37,464 nt of DNA from Pleomorphomonas sp. (GCA_029976075.1 JARKNW010000048.1:1-37464); one strand, 5' to 3'; counted from the first letter of the stretch, positions 26,852 through 35,725 are shown. Numbers and translations: made by a program. The notes: generated by a model not told the origin, from the sequence alone.

Positions 26852-28053
26852 TCACCTCTCCAATAGCGGGCGGCGAGTGGGTTGAAGCCCATTCGGTAGA
26901 CGAGTTCGGCCGGCCGGTCGGCATCCCAGACGGCAAGGTCGCACCATTTGCCAGCTTCGATCGACCCCGTGTCCCTGGCAAGGCCGAGGGCGACGGCGGC
27001 GTGGATGGTCATCCCGGCCAAGCATTCGGCCACGGTCAGACGAAACAGGGTTGCCGCCATGTTCATGGTGAGAAGCGGCGAGGTGAGCGGCGAGGTTCCG
27101 GGGTTGCAGTCGGTGGCGATGGCGATGCGGGTGCCATGCTTTCGGAACAGATCGACCGGCGGCAGCTTGGTCTCACGAATGAAGTAGAAGGCGCCCGGCA
27201 GCAGCACGGCGACGGTGCCGGCTGCGGCCATGGCAGCGGCGCCCGCCTCGTCGGTGTGTTCGAGGTGATCGGCCGAAAGAGCGCCATGGCGGGCTGCGAG
27301 GGCTGCGCCTCCGAGGTTGGAAAGCTGGTCGGCGTGGAGTCGTACGTTGAGGCCCTGGCGCCGGGCGGCCGAGAACAGATCGTCCACCTCATTGGTCGAA
27401 AAGGCGATCGTCTCGCAGAAGGCGTCGACGCAATCGGCGAGCCCTTCCTCCGCCACGGCCGGTAGCATCTTGTCGCGAAGCAGCGTCAGATAGCCGGCGC
27501 GGTCGTCGCGAAATTCCGGCGGCAGTGCGTGGGCGCCGAGGAAGCTGGTGCTGACCGTCACCTTTCGCTCGTCGGCAAGGCGGCGCGCGGCGCGCAACTG
27601 GGCGCGTTCGCTGTCGAGGTCGAGACCATAGCCAGACTTGATTTCGACGGTGGTGACACCCTCGGAAATGAGGCGGTCGAGCCGGGGCAGGGCGCTCGCC
27701 ACAAGGCCTTGTTCACCTGCGGACCGTGTCGCCGTGACGGTGGAGACGATGCCCCCGCCAGCGCGGGCTATCTCCTCGTAGCTGGCGCCGGCAAGGCGCA
27801 GCTCGAACTCATGGGCGCGATCGCCGCCATGAACGAGATGCGTGTGGCAGTCGATGAGGCCCGGCGTCACCAGCCGTTCTTCCAGGTCGACCGTTTCGAC
27901 GCCGGAGCACTGGCTGTCCGGCAGGCCGGCTTCCGGGCCGGCGTAGGCAATGCGGCCCTCGATGGCGAGAATGGCGCCCTTTTCCACCGGCGTGATGCAA
28001 GTGGGATCGGCCATCGTGACGAGGCGGGCGTTGAGGAACAGGCGGGAAGCCAT
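26848..28053 (-). CDS. hutI: Imidazolonepropionase
   Basis: HutI is a metal-dependent amidohydrolase that opens imidazolone propionate to N-formimino-L-glutamate. The HxH metal motif is DCHTH (His70, His72), with RLHADQ and TDCNPGTSP further along supplying other metal and substrate residues. I start at [12 protein letters not shown] (28053), giving 401 residues. The open frame extends 65 codons upstream but crosses the predicted promoter and operator (28085-28112). It is the first gene of the operon. Confidence 0.96.
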   Translation of the reverse strand: MASRLFLNARLVTMADPTCITPVEKGAILAIEGRIAYAGPEAGLPDSQCSGVETVDLEERLVTPGLIDCHTHLVHGGDRAHEFELRLAGASYEEIARAGGGIVSTVTATRSAGEQGLVASALPRLDRLISEGVTTVEIKSGYGLDLDSERAQLRAARRLADERKVTVSTSFLGAHALPPEFRDDRAGYLTLLRDKMLPAVAEEGLADCVDAFCETIAFSTNEVDDLFSAARRQGLNVRLHADQLSNLGGAALAARHGALSADHLEHTDEAGAAAMAAAGTVAVLLPGAFYFIRETKLPPVDLFRKHGTRIAIATDCNPGTSPLTSPLLTMNMAATLFRLTVAECLAGMTIHAAVALGLARDTGSIEAGKWCDLAVWDADRPAELVYRMGFNPLAARYWRGE

Positions 28054-28084
28054 GTCGATACCTGAAGTGGATGTTGGTTTCATA

Positions 28085-28112
28085 TGTATAGACAACCTCC
28101 AGCTTGATGCAA
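28085..28112 (-). promoter_or_regulatory. hut operon promoter with overlapping HutC-like operator
   Basis: On the minus strand TTGCAT (28107-28112) and TATACA (28085-28090) are 16 bp apart, 32 bases before hutI. The -10 lies inside TGTATAGACA (28085-28094), which fits the TGTNTANACA symmetry. It shares the core TGTATAGACAA with HutC operators known from enteric bacteria, as I recall them. HutC, a GntR-type repressor released by urocanate, is not encoded in the window. Confidence 0.6.
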
Positions 28113-28219
28113 GCCATTGGCAAAGGGGCGCATCAAAAGTGACTGTCGGCTTGCGCAAGACAGCCGTGCGGAATCCGAATAGGCCATCGAAAATCGGCAT
28201 TACGTCACTGGACATCATA

Positions 28220-28244
28220 GGCCGGAAATGCTGCATTGCCGGCC
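28220..28244. promoter_or_regulatory. 25-bp near-perfect palindrome upstream of the SDR gene
   Basis: Arms GGCCGG-A-AATGC and GCATT-G-CCGGCC surround a central T at 28232 with a single mismatched pair. The right half is then echoed by a direct repeat, GCATTG(T)CCGGC, at 28245-28256. It lies 61 bp before the SDR start: a candidate operator or leader hairpin. Confidence 0.45.
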
Positions 28245-28305
28245 GCATTGTCCGGCTGCTCTGGAGGGAGGGTCGGCGCTTTCAGCCTTTGCCCGGAGTT
28301 CCAAC

Positions 28306-29079
28306 ATGTCACCGCTCGCTCTCTTCAATCTCGAAGGTCGCAAGGCGTTGGTGACGGGGGCGAGCCGGGGTATTGGCCGGGCCGTTGCCGAGGCATTGGC
28401 CGGCGCGGGTGCCGATGTCGCCGTGACGGCTCGAGACGCGACTGCGCTCAAGGAAACGATTGCCTCTATCGAGGGGCTTGGCCGGCGTGCCGTGCCGCTT
28501 GTTCAGGACGTGCGTGACGTGAACGCCAGCCGGTCGACGGTTGAGACGGCGGCCGCCGCGCTCGGTGGGCTCGACATTCTGGTCAACAATGCCGGTTATG
28601 AGGAAGTGACACCATCGCTTGCTGTCGAAGAAGACGTTTGGGACCGGGTGGTTGACACCAATCTCAAGGGGGCTTTCTTCGTGGCGCAGGCGGCGGCGCG
28701 GCAGATGCAGGCTGCCGGCCGAGGTGGCGCCATCATCAATCTCGCCTCTCTGACGAGCTATGTGGGTGTGCCGACCGCCGTGCCCTATGGTTCGTCGAAG
28801 GCGGGCATCCTGGGCATGACCATGGCGCTGGCCACCGAGTGGGCCGGCCTTGGCATTCGCGTCAATGCCGTGGCCCCCGGTTATTTCCGCACGGCGATGA
28901 CCGATATCTTTTACCGCGACGACGCCTGGCAGGCGTCGATGCTCGGCAAGATTCCGCTCGGCCGCTTCGGTGCGCTCGGCGATCTGGCTGGGGCGATCAT
29001 TTTCTTGGCGTCAGATGCATCTGCCTACATTACGGGCCAATGCATTCCGGTAGATGGGGGCTATCTTGCCTCAATTTGA
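28306..29079 (+). CDS. SDR-family NAD(P)-dependent oxidoreductase
   Basis: A classical short-chain dehydrogenase of 257 residues. It has the cofactor loop TGASRGIG (17-24), NNAG (94-97), catalytic Ser148, Tyr161 and Lys165, and the C-terminal ASAYITGQCIPVDGGY. It resembles gluconate-5-dehydrogenase or glucose-1-dehydrogenase-like members that act on polyols or sugar acids. The substrate cannot be read from sequence. CGGAG lies eight bases before the chosen ATG. It is divergent from hutI and 123 bp before the next importer operon, which it may serve. Confidence 0.92.
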   Translation: MSPLALFNLEGRKALVTGASRGIGRAVAEALAGAGADVAVTARDATALKETIASIEGLGRRAVPLVQDVRDVNASRSTVETAAAALGGLDILVNNAGYEEVTPSLAVEEDVWDRVVDTNLKGAFFVAQAAARQMQAAGRGGAIINLASLTSYVGVPTAVPYGSSKAGILGMTMALATEWAGLGIRVNAVAPGYFRTAMTDIFYRDDAWQASMLGKIPLGRFGALGDLAGAIIFLASDASAYITGQCIPVDGGYLASI

Positions 29080-29108
29080 GGCGTGCATAAAAATGCTGCT
29101 AAAAGCAA

Positions 29109-29137
29109 GTGACGACCTGTCTAGAGATGTATATGGT
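29109..29137 (+). promoter_or_regulatory. Candidate promoter of the polyamine-type ABC operon
   Basis: GTGACG (29109-29114) and TATGGT (29132-29137) are separated by 17 bp. The spacer holds TGTCTAGAGA (29118-29127), which matches seven of the eight fixed positions of the TGTNTANACA pattern found at the hut promoter. Confidence 0.4.
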
Positions 29138-29202
29138 ACTGGAGCGCTTCCGTACGATCGGGGAACGGAAGTGCGGGAATTCGAGGGTCAGAGAGTAAGG
29201 GG

Positions 29203-30321
29203 ATGACGCAAACAGCGGCGATGACCGCCGATACGCCGTTCGCGGTTTCGGTCCGCGACGTCAACATGGTGTTCGATGGCGTGCACGCTGTGCGCGACGC
29301 CACGTTCGACCTGGAAAAGGGGCGCTTTCTGACCATTCTCGGCCCGTCGGGGTCGGGAAAGACGACGCTGCTCAGGATGATCGCCGGTTTCGGTCGGCCG
29401 ACGTCGGGCGAGGTGTTCATCAATGGCCTCGCCGTCGGCAGCGTACCGCCGCACAAGCGGTCGATCGGCATGGTGTTCCAGAAGCTTGCCCTGTTCCCGC
29501 ATATGACGGCGGCCGAGAATGTCGCCTTTCCCTTGCGGATGCGCCGGTTCGATGCGCGCACCATTCCCGACCGCGTCCAGCGCTATCTCGAACTTGTCAG
29601 GCTTGGAAAGCTTGGCGATCGCCGCATCCACGAGCTGTCGGGTGGGCAGCAGCAGCGCGTCGCCATCGCCCGCGCCCTCGTCTTCGAGCCGGACCTGCTG
29701 TTGCTCGACGAACCGCTGGCCGCTCTCGATCGCAAGCTGCGCGAAGAAATGCAGCTGGAATTTCGACGTATCCAGCGCGAGCTCGACGTCACCACCATCA
29801 ACGTGACGCATGATCAGCGCGAGGCCCTGGTGGTGTCGGACGAGATCATCGTCATGGACCATGGCCGCATCCAGCAGAAGGCCCGTCCCGAGGCTACCTA
29901 TCGTCAGCCGAAGAACGCCTTCGTCGCCAACTTCATTGGCGTCACCAACTTCATCGAGGGCGTGGTGGCGAGCGTCGATGGCGAAGAGATTGCCTTCGAG
30001 CGTCCAGGTTTTGCCGGTCGTGTCGGCAATGGTTTCCGCCCGGTGGCGGGCGTGGCGGCGCGAGGTGCGCTCCGGGCCGAGCAGATCCGCATCGGCAGCA
30101 GCCGTGAAGTCCTCGGCGACGTCGATACCAGGTTCGATGGCACCGTGACCGATGCCATCTTCGAGGGCGAGCGTGTCGTCTACGAGGTGGCCGTCAAGGA
30201 TCTCGGCGAGACGACGCTCCGCGTGTTCGATCATGATCCTGTGACCCATAACCAGCACGACATCGGATCGAACGTCGCACTGGGATGGAATGTGAAGGAC
30301 GTGCTGGTCTTCGGGGATTGA
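29203..30321 (+). CDS. ABC transporter ATP-binding protein (PotA type)
   Basis: The cytoplasmic ATPase of a spermidine/putrescine-type (POPT family) importer, 372 residues. Walker A is GPSGSGKTT (near 47-55), the signature is LSGGQQQRVAIARAL and Walker B is LLLLDEPLAALD. The switch histidine is in INVTHDQREAL. A C-terminal TOBE-like regulatory domain follows, from about residue 275. The start at 29203 follows GAGAG at suitable distance; an in-frame ATG at 29221 is a second choice. It opens the operon that runs through to 37014. Confidence 0.94.
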   Translation: MTQTAAMTADTPFAVSVRDVNMVFDGVHAVRDATFDLEKGRFLTILGPSGSGKTTLLRMIAGFGRPTSGEVFINGLAVGSVPPHKRSIGMVFQKLALFPHMTAAENVAFPLRMRRFDARTIPDRVQRYLELVRLGKLGDRRIHELSGGQQQRVAIARALVFEPDLLLLDEPLAALDRKLREEMQLEFRRIQRELDVTTINVTHDQREALVVSDEIIVMDHGRIQQKARPEATYRQPKNAFVANFIGVTNFIEGVVASVDGEEIAFERPGFAGRVGNGFRPVAGVAARGALRAEQIRIGSSREVLGDVDTRFDGTVTDAIFEGERVVYEVAVKDLGETTLRVFDHDPVTHNQHDIGSNVALGWNVKDVLVFGD

Positions 30322-30417
30322 GCCGACCGGCGCGCGAGCATCGGACTGAAAAATGGAAGCCGGTTTTCGGACGATCCGATGCAGCAAGAAAAGAAACAGA
30401 GCCAGAGGAGAACGACA

Positions 30418-31530
30418 ATGACTGGATCGACCAAGCCTTCCTTCCAACTCGGCCGTCGCCGTTTCCTGCAGGGCGTTGGCCTTGCCGGTGCCGCCGGCCT
30501 CGTGGGCATGCCGTTCGGCCGCGCCTTCGCCGCCGAGCCGGAGAAGCCAAAGGAAATCATCGTTCGCGCCTGGGGTGGTTCCTGGGTCGACAGCCTGAAG
30601 GCTGGCGTCTCCGATCCTTTCACCAAGCTCACCGGCATCGCCGTCCGTCATGACCTCACCGAGGACAACGAGATCCAGCCGAAGCTGTGGGCCGCCGCCG
30701 CGCAGAAGCGCGTGCCGCCGATCCACGTCAACTGGGACACCACGACCAACGCCACCAAGTCGGCGCTGCGTGGCGTGACCGAGGATCTCTCCGACCTGCC
30801 GAACCTCAAGACGGTGAGCGATGCTGCCAAGCCGGTGGGTGTCGACGGCTACCCGATCGTCAACACCTATGGCTACGTCTACGTGTTGGCCTATCGCCCC
30901 GAGGCTTTCCCTGACGGCGCGCCCAAGTCGTGGAAGGTCTTGCTCGATCCGAAGTTCAAGGGGCGCGTTGCCGTCTACAACGATGGCATCGGCCTGCATT
31001 TCCCGGCGGAGGTTGCCGGTGGCGGCAAGCTTGAGGACATTCCGGCCAACATGCAGCCGGCCTGGGACTTCTTCACCAAGCTCAAGGCCAACGAGCCGCT
31101 GATGGGCGAGGATCCCGATTTCACCACATGGTTCCAGAAGGGCGAGATCGACGTCGCCTGCACCATTTCTTCCAACGCCCGCGAAGCCAAGAAGAACGGT
31201 ATTTCCATCGCCTGGACGGTACCGGACGAGGGTGCGACCTACGAGACGGATGGTCTCTGGGTTCCGAAGCACCTGCCGGACAACGAGCTCTACTGGGCCA
31301 AGCAGTATGTCAACTTCGCGCTGACGCTGGAGGCGCAGCAGGTGTGGCTCGATGGTCTCGGCCTGCCGGGCGTCGTGCCGGGCCTGAAGCCGCCGGCCGA
31401 TCTCGTGGGGGATGCGTCCTATCCGACCAAGGACGAGGACTACAAGAAGCTGCTGCGCGTCTCCTCCAAGGTGCAGGTCGAACACGAGAGCGAGTGGTTC
31501 GGCAAGTTCAAGGAAATCATGCAGGGCTGA
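30418..31530 (+). CDS. ABC transporter substrate-binding protein (PotD/F-like), Tat-exported
   Basis: A periplasmic receptor of 370 residues. Its N-terminus carries a twin-arginine motif (GRRRFLQG, residues 12-19), a hydrophobic stretch and likely cleavage after AFA (38), so it is exported folded through Tat. The mature protein starts EPEKPKEIIVRAWGGSW, typical of polyamine/iron-type receptors. AGAGGAG seven bases before the ATG sets the start. It is preceded by the ATPase and followed by the two permeases. Ligands of such receptors include polyamines, sugars acids and amino compounds; none is indicated here. Confidence 0.92.
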   Translation: MTGSTKPSFQLGRRRFLQGVGLAGAAGLVGMPFGRAFAAEPEKPKEIIVRAWGGSWVDSLKAGVSDPFTKLTGIAVRHDLTEDNEIQPKLWAAAAQKRVPPIHVNWDTTTNATKSALRGVTEDLSDLPNLKTVSDAAKPVGVDGYPIVNTYGYVYVLAYRPEAFPDGAPKSWKVLLDPKFKGRVAVYNDGIGLHFPAEVAGGGKLEDIPANMQPAWDFFTKLKANEPLMGEDPDFTTWFQKGEIDVACTISSNAREAKKNGISIAWTVPDEGATYETDGLWVPKHLPDNELYWAKQYVNFALTLEAQQVWLDGLGLPGVVPGLKPPADLVGDASYPTKDEDYKKLLRVSSKVQVEHESEWFGKFKEIMQG

Positions 31531-31553
31531 TTGTCAGCTCCACTGCTCAGGGT

Positions 31554-31570
31554 CCGCCGCGTCGCGGCGG
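31554..31570 (+). repeat. Intercistronic hairpin after the binding-protein gene
   Basis: CCGCCGCG-T-CGCGGCGG, 23 bases after the stop, makes a stable stem without a T-run. It fits differential expression of the receptor over its permeases, and also argues that the next gene starts after it. Confidence 0.5.
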
Positions 31571-31602
31571 CGGGCCATCTTTCAAAAACGTCAGATCGAA
31601 GA

Positions 31603-32544
31603 ATGCGCCCGAGCCGCACCTCCTATCCCCTGTCCTGGCGCCTGATGGATGCCCTCGAAGCGATCGCCGCCGCAGTCTGGCCGAGAAGCTTTTCGGCGGC
31701 CGTGCCCTGGCTGATGCTGCTGCCATCCATCGTCCTGGTGGGACTGTTGGTCCTCGGTCTGTGGGACATGGCCGATGGCTCGTTTCGCACGCTGGATACG
31801 GCGACTTTCCTGCCGTCCGACGACTACTCGCTCGCCAATTATCACCGTGCCGTCACGGAGAAGCTGTTCTTTACCGTGGCAAGCCGCAGCCTGATCGGTT
31901 CGCTGATCGTCACAGCAGTCACGCTGATCTTTGCCTTTCCCTATTCCTACGTCATGGTGCGCACCCGCTCTGCGGGGCTCCGAAAGTTCCTGCTGATCGC
32001 CTTGTTCCTGCCGTTCTTCATCGGACAGGTGGTGCGCGCCTACGGTTGGCTGATCATTCTGGGTTCCCAGGGGATGGTCAACGAGGCACTGGGCCTCGTC
32101 GGCGTGGCGCCGATGCGCCTTCTATACAACTACCCGGCGGTGTTGTTCGGACTCGTCCAGTACATGCTGCCGTTTGCCGTGCTGATGCTGGCGCCGGCGC
32201 TCACCGCCATTCCCGAAGAGATGGAATCGGCCGCCGGTTCGCTCGGCGCCAATTGGGTTAGGACCTTCGTCCACGTGGTGCTGCCGCTGGCCAAGCCGGG
32301 CTTCATCGGTGCCGGCCTCGTGGTCATGACCTTGTCGCTCACCGATTTCGCCATTCCCGCCATCCTCGGCGGTGGTTCGCAGGACTTCATCGCCAACGCC
32401 ATCTATGACCAGTTCTTCCGCACATCCGATCAAGGGATGGGGGCGACGCTGGCGCTGCTGTTGGTGGCGGTCGGCTCCATTATGGTCGGCGTGGTGTTCG
32501 CGCTGTTCGGTGCCGGTACGCTCGCCATGGGGAAGTCGAAATGA
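31603..32544 (+). CDS. ABC transporter permease (PotB type)
   Basis: An inner-membrane subunit with about six hydrophobic segments and the EAA loop AAGSLGANWVRTFVHVVLPLAKPG that docks on the ATPase. The frame is open from a TTG right after the upstream stop, but that would place the 31554-31570 hairpin inside the gene and add non-family residues. The ATG at 31603 (313 residues) is preferred; an ATG at 31645 is possible too. The stop overlaps the next start (ATGA). Confidence 0.9.
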   Translation: MRPSRTSYPLSWRLMDALEAIAAAVWPRSFSAAVPWLMLLPSIVLVGLLVLGLWDMADGSFRTLDTATFLPSDDYSLANYHRAVTEKLFFTVASRSLIGSLIVTAVTLIFAFPYSYVMVRTRSAGLRKFLLIALFLPFFIGQVVRAYGWLIILGSQGMVNEALGLVGVAPMRLLYNYPAVLFGLVQYMLPFAVLMLAPALTAIPEEMESAAGSLGANWVRTFVHVVLPLAKPGFIGAGLVVMTLSLTDFAIPAILGGGSQDFIANAIYDQFFRTSDQGMGATLALLLVAVGSIMVGVVFALFGAGTLAMGKSK

Positions 32545-33341
32545 AGGGCGATCGCTCCAAGGCCGTGACCCTCTGGACTTTTGTCACCATTGCGCTGGTC
32601 ATGTTGTCAGCACCGACGCTGGTGGTGCTGGGCGCGTCGTTCACCGCCGGCAACATGATCACGTTTCCGCCCGAGGGCCTGTCGCTCAAGTGGTATGAGG
32701 CGATCGTTGGCGCCACCGATCTTCGCGACGCCTTCCTGCGTTCTGTGATCGTTGCCACCATCTGCACGGCGATTTCCATTCCCACGGGAACACTGGCCGG
32801 CATCGCACTCGCCAAATACCGGGTACGTTTTGCGGCGGGCGTACAGGTTTATCTGCTGTTGCCGTTCACGGTGCCGCTGATCGGATCGGGCATCGGTTTG
32901 ATGCTGATCTTCGGCAAGTGGGGACTGCTCGGCCAACTCTGGCCGGTGGGCGTCGCCTGTGCGGTGATCAACCTGCCCTTCATGATCTGGGCGGTCACGG
33001 CCAGCGCCGCCAGCCTCGACCCTGATCTCGAGCTAGCCGCCGCCAACTGCGGCGCGCCTCCGCTGTCCACCTTTCTCGCCGTGACAGTTCCTGCCGTGAC
33101 GCCCGGCATCATTACCGGCGCGCTCCTGATGTTCATCCTGGCGCTCAACGAGTTCCTGGTATCGCTGCTGCTTGTCGATGCGCGCATCGTGACGCTGCCG
33201 GTGCAGATCTACAACTCCATCCGTTCCATCATCACGCCCGACCTTGCCGCCATCTCCGTGGTGTTCATCGCCGTTGCCGCGATCGCCATCGCGCTGCTCG
33301 ACTGGCTGGTCGGGCTGGACATTTTCCTCAAGTCGAAATGA
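32541..33341 (+). CDS. ABC transporter permease (PotC type)
   Basis: The second membrane subunit, 266 residues, with about six hydrophobic helices and the EAA loop LAAANCGAPPLSTFLAVTVPAVTPG. With the PotB-type protein it forms the heterodimeric channel. It is coupled to the previous gene by a 4-base overlap and followed after 38 bases by the HisD-like gene, so transport and metabolism share a transcript. Confidence 0.93.
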   Translation: MKGDRSKAVTLWTFVTIALVMLSAPTLVVLGASFTAGNMITFPPEGLSLKWYEAIVGATDLRDAFLRSVIVATICTAISIPTGTLAGIALAKYRVRFAAGVQVYLLLPFTVPLIGSGIGLMLIFGKWGLLGQLWPVGVACAVINLPFMIWAVTASAASLDPDLELAAANCGAPPLSTFLAVTVPAVTPGIITGALLMFILALNEFLVSLLLVDARIVTLPVQIYNSIRSIITPDLAAISVVFIAVAAIAIALLDWLVGLDIFLKSK

Positions 33342-33379
33342 AGGCGTGACAAACGCCCTACCGCTCAAGGACTGCTCCC

Positions 33380-34702
33380 ATGACCGACGTCTCCTTCCAC
33401 GATTATGCCAAGCTCGACGCTGCGGGTCGCGCTGCCCTGCTCAAGCGTTCGGAAACCGACCTGACCTTCTTCCTCGACAAGGTGGGTCCGATCATCGAGG
33501 CGGTGAAGACGGAAGGCGACGCGGCGCTCTATCGCTTCGCCCGTGATCTCGATAAGTCCGAAGTGAAGCCCGGCGCACTCAAGGCCACCGAGGCAGAGTT
33601 CGATGCCGCCTTCAAGGCCGTCGAGCCGGAGGTGGTGGAGGCGATCCGCTATGGCATCGAGAACATCCGCTGCTTCCACGAGGAGCAGAAGCCGGAGGCC
33701 ATGTGGCTGAAGGAGATCCGCCCCGGTGCCTTCGCCGGTGACCGGGTGACGCCGATCAAGTCGGTGGCGCTCTATATCCCCCGTGGCAAGGGTGCCTTCC
33801 CGTCGGTCACCATGATGACGGCGGTGCCGGCGGTTGTGGCCGGCGTGCCCGAGCTCGCCATTGTCACGCCGCCGACGCCGGATGGTTCGGTCGACGCGGC
33901 AACGCTGGTTGCCGCTCGCCTTGCCGGTGTGGAGACTGTCTATAAGGTCGGTGGCGCGCAGGCCGTCGCCGCCGTTGCCTTCGGCACCGAGACGGTGAAG
34001 CCGGCGCTGAAGATCGTCGGTCCCGGCAGTCCGTGGGTCGTGGCGGCCAAGCGTCTATTGTCCGGCGTCATCGATGCCGGCCTGCCTGCCGGTCCGTCGG
34101 AAGCGATCATCTTCGCAGACGATACGGTGCATGGCGGCCTCGCCGCACTCGACGTGCTGATCGAGGCCGAGCATGGGCCGGATTCATCAGCCTATATCGT
34201 CACCCATTCGCGTCGCGTGGCCGAGGAAGCACTGAAGGCGCTGCCCGAGCACTGGGCGCGCATGACGCCGCAGCGCGTCGAGTTCTCCAAGAAGGTGCTA
34301 GGTGGCGCCTTCGGTGGCATCATCCTGACGTCGTCGGTCGAGGAGAGCCATGCCTTCGTCAACGCCTACGCGCCGGAGCACCTGGAGATCCTCTCGACTG
34401 ATCCTTACGCCCATCTCGGCAAGATCACCGAGGCGGCGGAAATCTTGATGGGTCCCTACACGCCGGTGTCCATCGCCAACTTCGGCCTCGGTCCCAATGC
34501 CGTGCTGCCGACCAGCCGCTGGGCGCGCACCTGGGGGCCGCTGTCAGTGTTCGACTTCGTCAAGCGTTCGTCGGTGGGCTATGTCACGGCGTCGGCCTAT
34601 CCGGAGCTCGCTCACACTGCCCGCGTGCTCGCTCGCTACGAGGGCTTTTCCTCCCATGAGCAGGCGGTGTCGTCGGTGCGCGACGCTTATCTGAAGGGCT
34701 GA
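33380..34702 (+). CDS. Histidinol-dehydrogenase-like oxidoreductase, divergent
   Basis: A 440-residue member of the HisD superfamily with NAD-fold segments VGGAQAVAAVAFGTE (190-204) and AGPSEAIIFAD. Aligned with E. coli HisD from memory, catalytic Glu326/His327 correspond to Glu333/His334 (YAPEHL). Zinc ligands His262 and His419 are kept (His265, His426). Gln259 becomes Glu262 (IEAEHG), Asp360 becomes Asn367, and the substrate-site His367 becomes Ala374 (GPNAVLPT). Such paralogues, for example HpsN of sulfopropanediol degradation, oxidise primary alcohols to acids. Location in an importer operon with other dehydrogenases argues for catabolism, not histidine synthesis; hence no hisD symbol. 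Confidence 0.88.
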   Translation: MTDVSFHDYAKLDAAGRAALLKRSETDLTFFLDKVGPIIEAVKTEGDAALYRFARDLDKSEVKPGALKATEAEFDAAFKAVEPEVVEAIRYGIENIRCFHEEQKPEAMWLKEIRPGAFAGDRVTPIKSVALYIPRGKGAFPSVTMMTAVPAVVAGVPELAIVTPPTPDGSVDAATLVAARLAGVETVYKVGGAQAVAAVAFGTETVKPALKIVGPGSPWVVAAKRLLSGVIDAGLPAGPSEAIIFADDTVHGGLAALDVLIEAEHGPDSSAYIVTHSRRVAEEALKALPEHWARMTPQRVEFSKKVLGGAFGGIILTSSVEESHAFVNAYAPEHLEILSTDPYAHLGKITEAAEILMGPYTPVSIANFGLGPNAVLPTSRWARTWGPLSVFDFVKRSSVGYVTASAYPELAHTARVLARYEGFSSHEQAVSSVRDAYLKG

Positions 34703-34705
34703 GCG

Positions 34706-35725
34706 ATGAAGGCCGTCCGCCTCTACGCTGCCGGTGATCTTCGTGTCGAGGACATTGCATCGCCGCCGGCCCTCGCGGTTGGCGAGGTGCTGGTCACCAT
34801 CACGGCAGCCGGCATCTGCGGCTCCGACCTTCACAACTTCCGCACCGGTGCCTGGATCAGCCGGTCGCCGTCGGTGGCGGGGCATGAGTTTGCCGGCAAG
34901 GTCGCGGCCATCGGTGAGGGTGTCGCAGGCCTGAAGGTCGGCGATGCAGTGGTCGCCGATTCACGCGTGACCTGTGGTGTTTGCGCTGCCTGTCGCGGTG
35001 GTCGGCCCAATGTGTGCGAGAGACTGGGTTTCGTCGGCGAGGTTTGCGAAGGCGGCTTTGCCGAGGAGGTCGTGTTGCCGGCGGCTTTGCTGCTCAAGGC
35101 GCCAGCGGATGTGGATGTGGCCGCGCTCGCCATGGCCGAGCCGTTGGCCGTGGCGCTGCACGCGGTCAAGCGATTGGTCGTTCCTGTCGGATCGCCGGTG
35201 CTGATTGCCGGCTGTGGTCCGATCGGGGGGCTTGCCGCTCTTGTTCTCTCTGACTGGCACGACGGACCCATTCTCGTCGCTGACCGCAACGCTGATCGCG
35301 CATGCCGCGTCGCGGAAGTGACGGGTGCCCGTATTGTGGACCTCACGTCGGAAGCCGTCAGCAAGGCGCTGGCTGGACAGCCACTTCTGGCAGTACTCGA
35401 CGCAACCGGCCATCCCGGTGTCATCGCAACGCTGCTCGATCTTGTTTCTCCGGGCGGAACGCTGGCCTTGGTCGGGATTGGTCATGGCAGCCTTGCCATT
35501 GATCCAGTACGGCTCGTCGAGCGGGAAATAGCGCTTGCCGGTTGCCATGCCTTCGCTGACGAGTTGCCGGAGGCGGTGGCGCTGATGCCGAAGCTGCAAG
35601 ATCGCCTGTTGGCGCTGGTTGATGAAACCATCACGCTCGATGCGGTGCCCGCCGCTTACAACCGCCTTCTGTCTGGCCGCTCGGTCGGTCTCAAGACCAT
35701 CATCCAGCCGGGGGCAGCAGAGTGA
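34706..35725 (+). CDS. Zinc-dependent MDR alcohol dehydrogenase
   Basis: A medium-chain dehydrogenase of 339 residues. Catalytic zinc residues are Cys38 (ICGSD), His60-Glu61 (GHEFAG) and probably Glu145. Structural zinc cysteines are C90, C93, C96 and C104. The cofactor-binding motif is AGCGPIGGLAAL (168-179). It is closest in pattern to sorbitol, threonine or L-idonate dehydrogenases, which oxidise secondary alcohols of polyols or amino alcohols. It starts three bases after the HisD-like stop and its own stop overlaps the kinase start, so the three enzymes are made together. Confidence 0.93.
   Translation: MKAVRLYAAGDLRVEDIASPPALAVGEVLVTITAAGICGSDLHNFRTGAWISRSPSVAGHEFAGKVAAIGEGVAGLKVGDAVVADSRVTCGVCAACRGGRPNVCERLGFVGEVCEGGFAEEVVLPAALLLKAPADVDVAALAMAEPLAVALHAVKRLVVPVGSPVLIAGCGPIGGLAALVLSDWHDGPILVADRNADRACRVAEVTGARIVDLTSEAVSKALAGQPLLAVLDATGHPGVIATLLDLVSPGGTLALVGIGHGSLAIDPVRLVEREIALAGCHAFADELPEAVALMPKLQDRLLALVDETITLDAVPAAYNRLLSGRSVGLKTIIQPGAAE

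Noticed and set aside
29188..31485. A 765-codon minus-strand open frame across the ABC ATPase and receptor genes
   Set aside because: It spans two well-recognised plus-strand genes and their gap; the translation shows no recognisable domain. It is a G+C-bias shadow.
31531..31602. TTG start of the PotB-type permease immediately after the receptor stop
   Set aside because: It would translate through a stable intercistronic hairpin and adds 24 residues without membrane-protein or family character.
33380..34702. Calling this gene hisD of histidine biosynthesis
   Set aside because: Two zinc-ligand positions and a substrate-site His differ, and the gene is inside an importer operon with other dehydrogenases, not with his genes.
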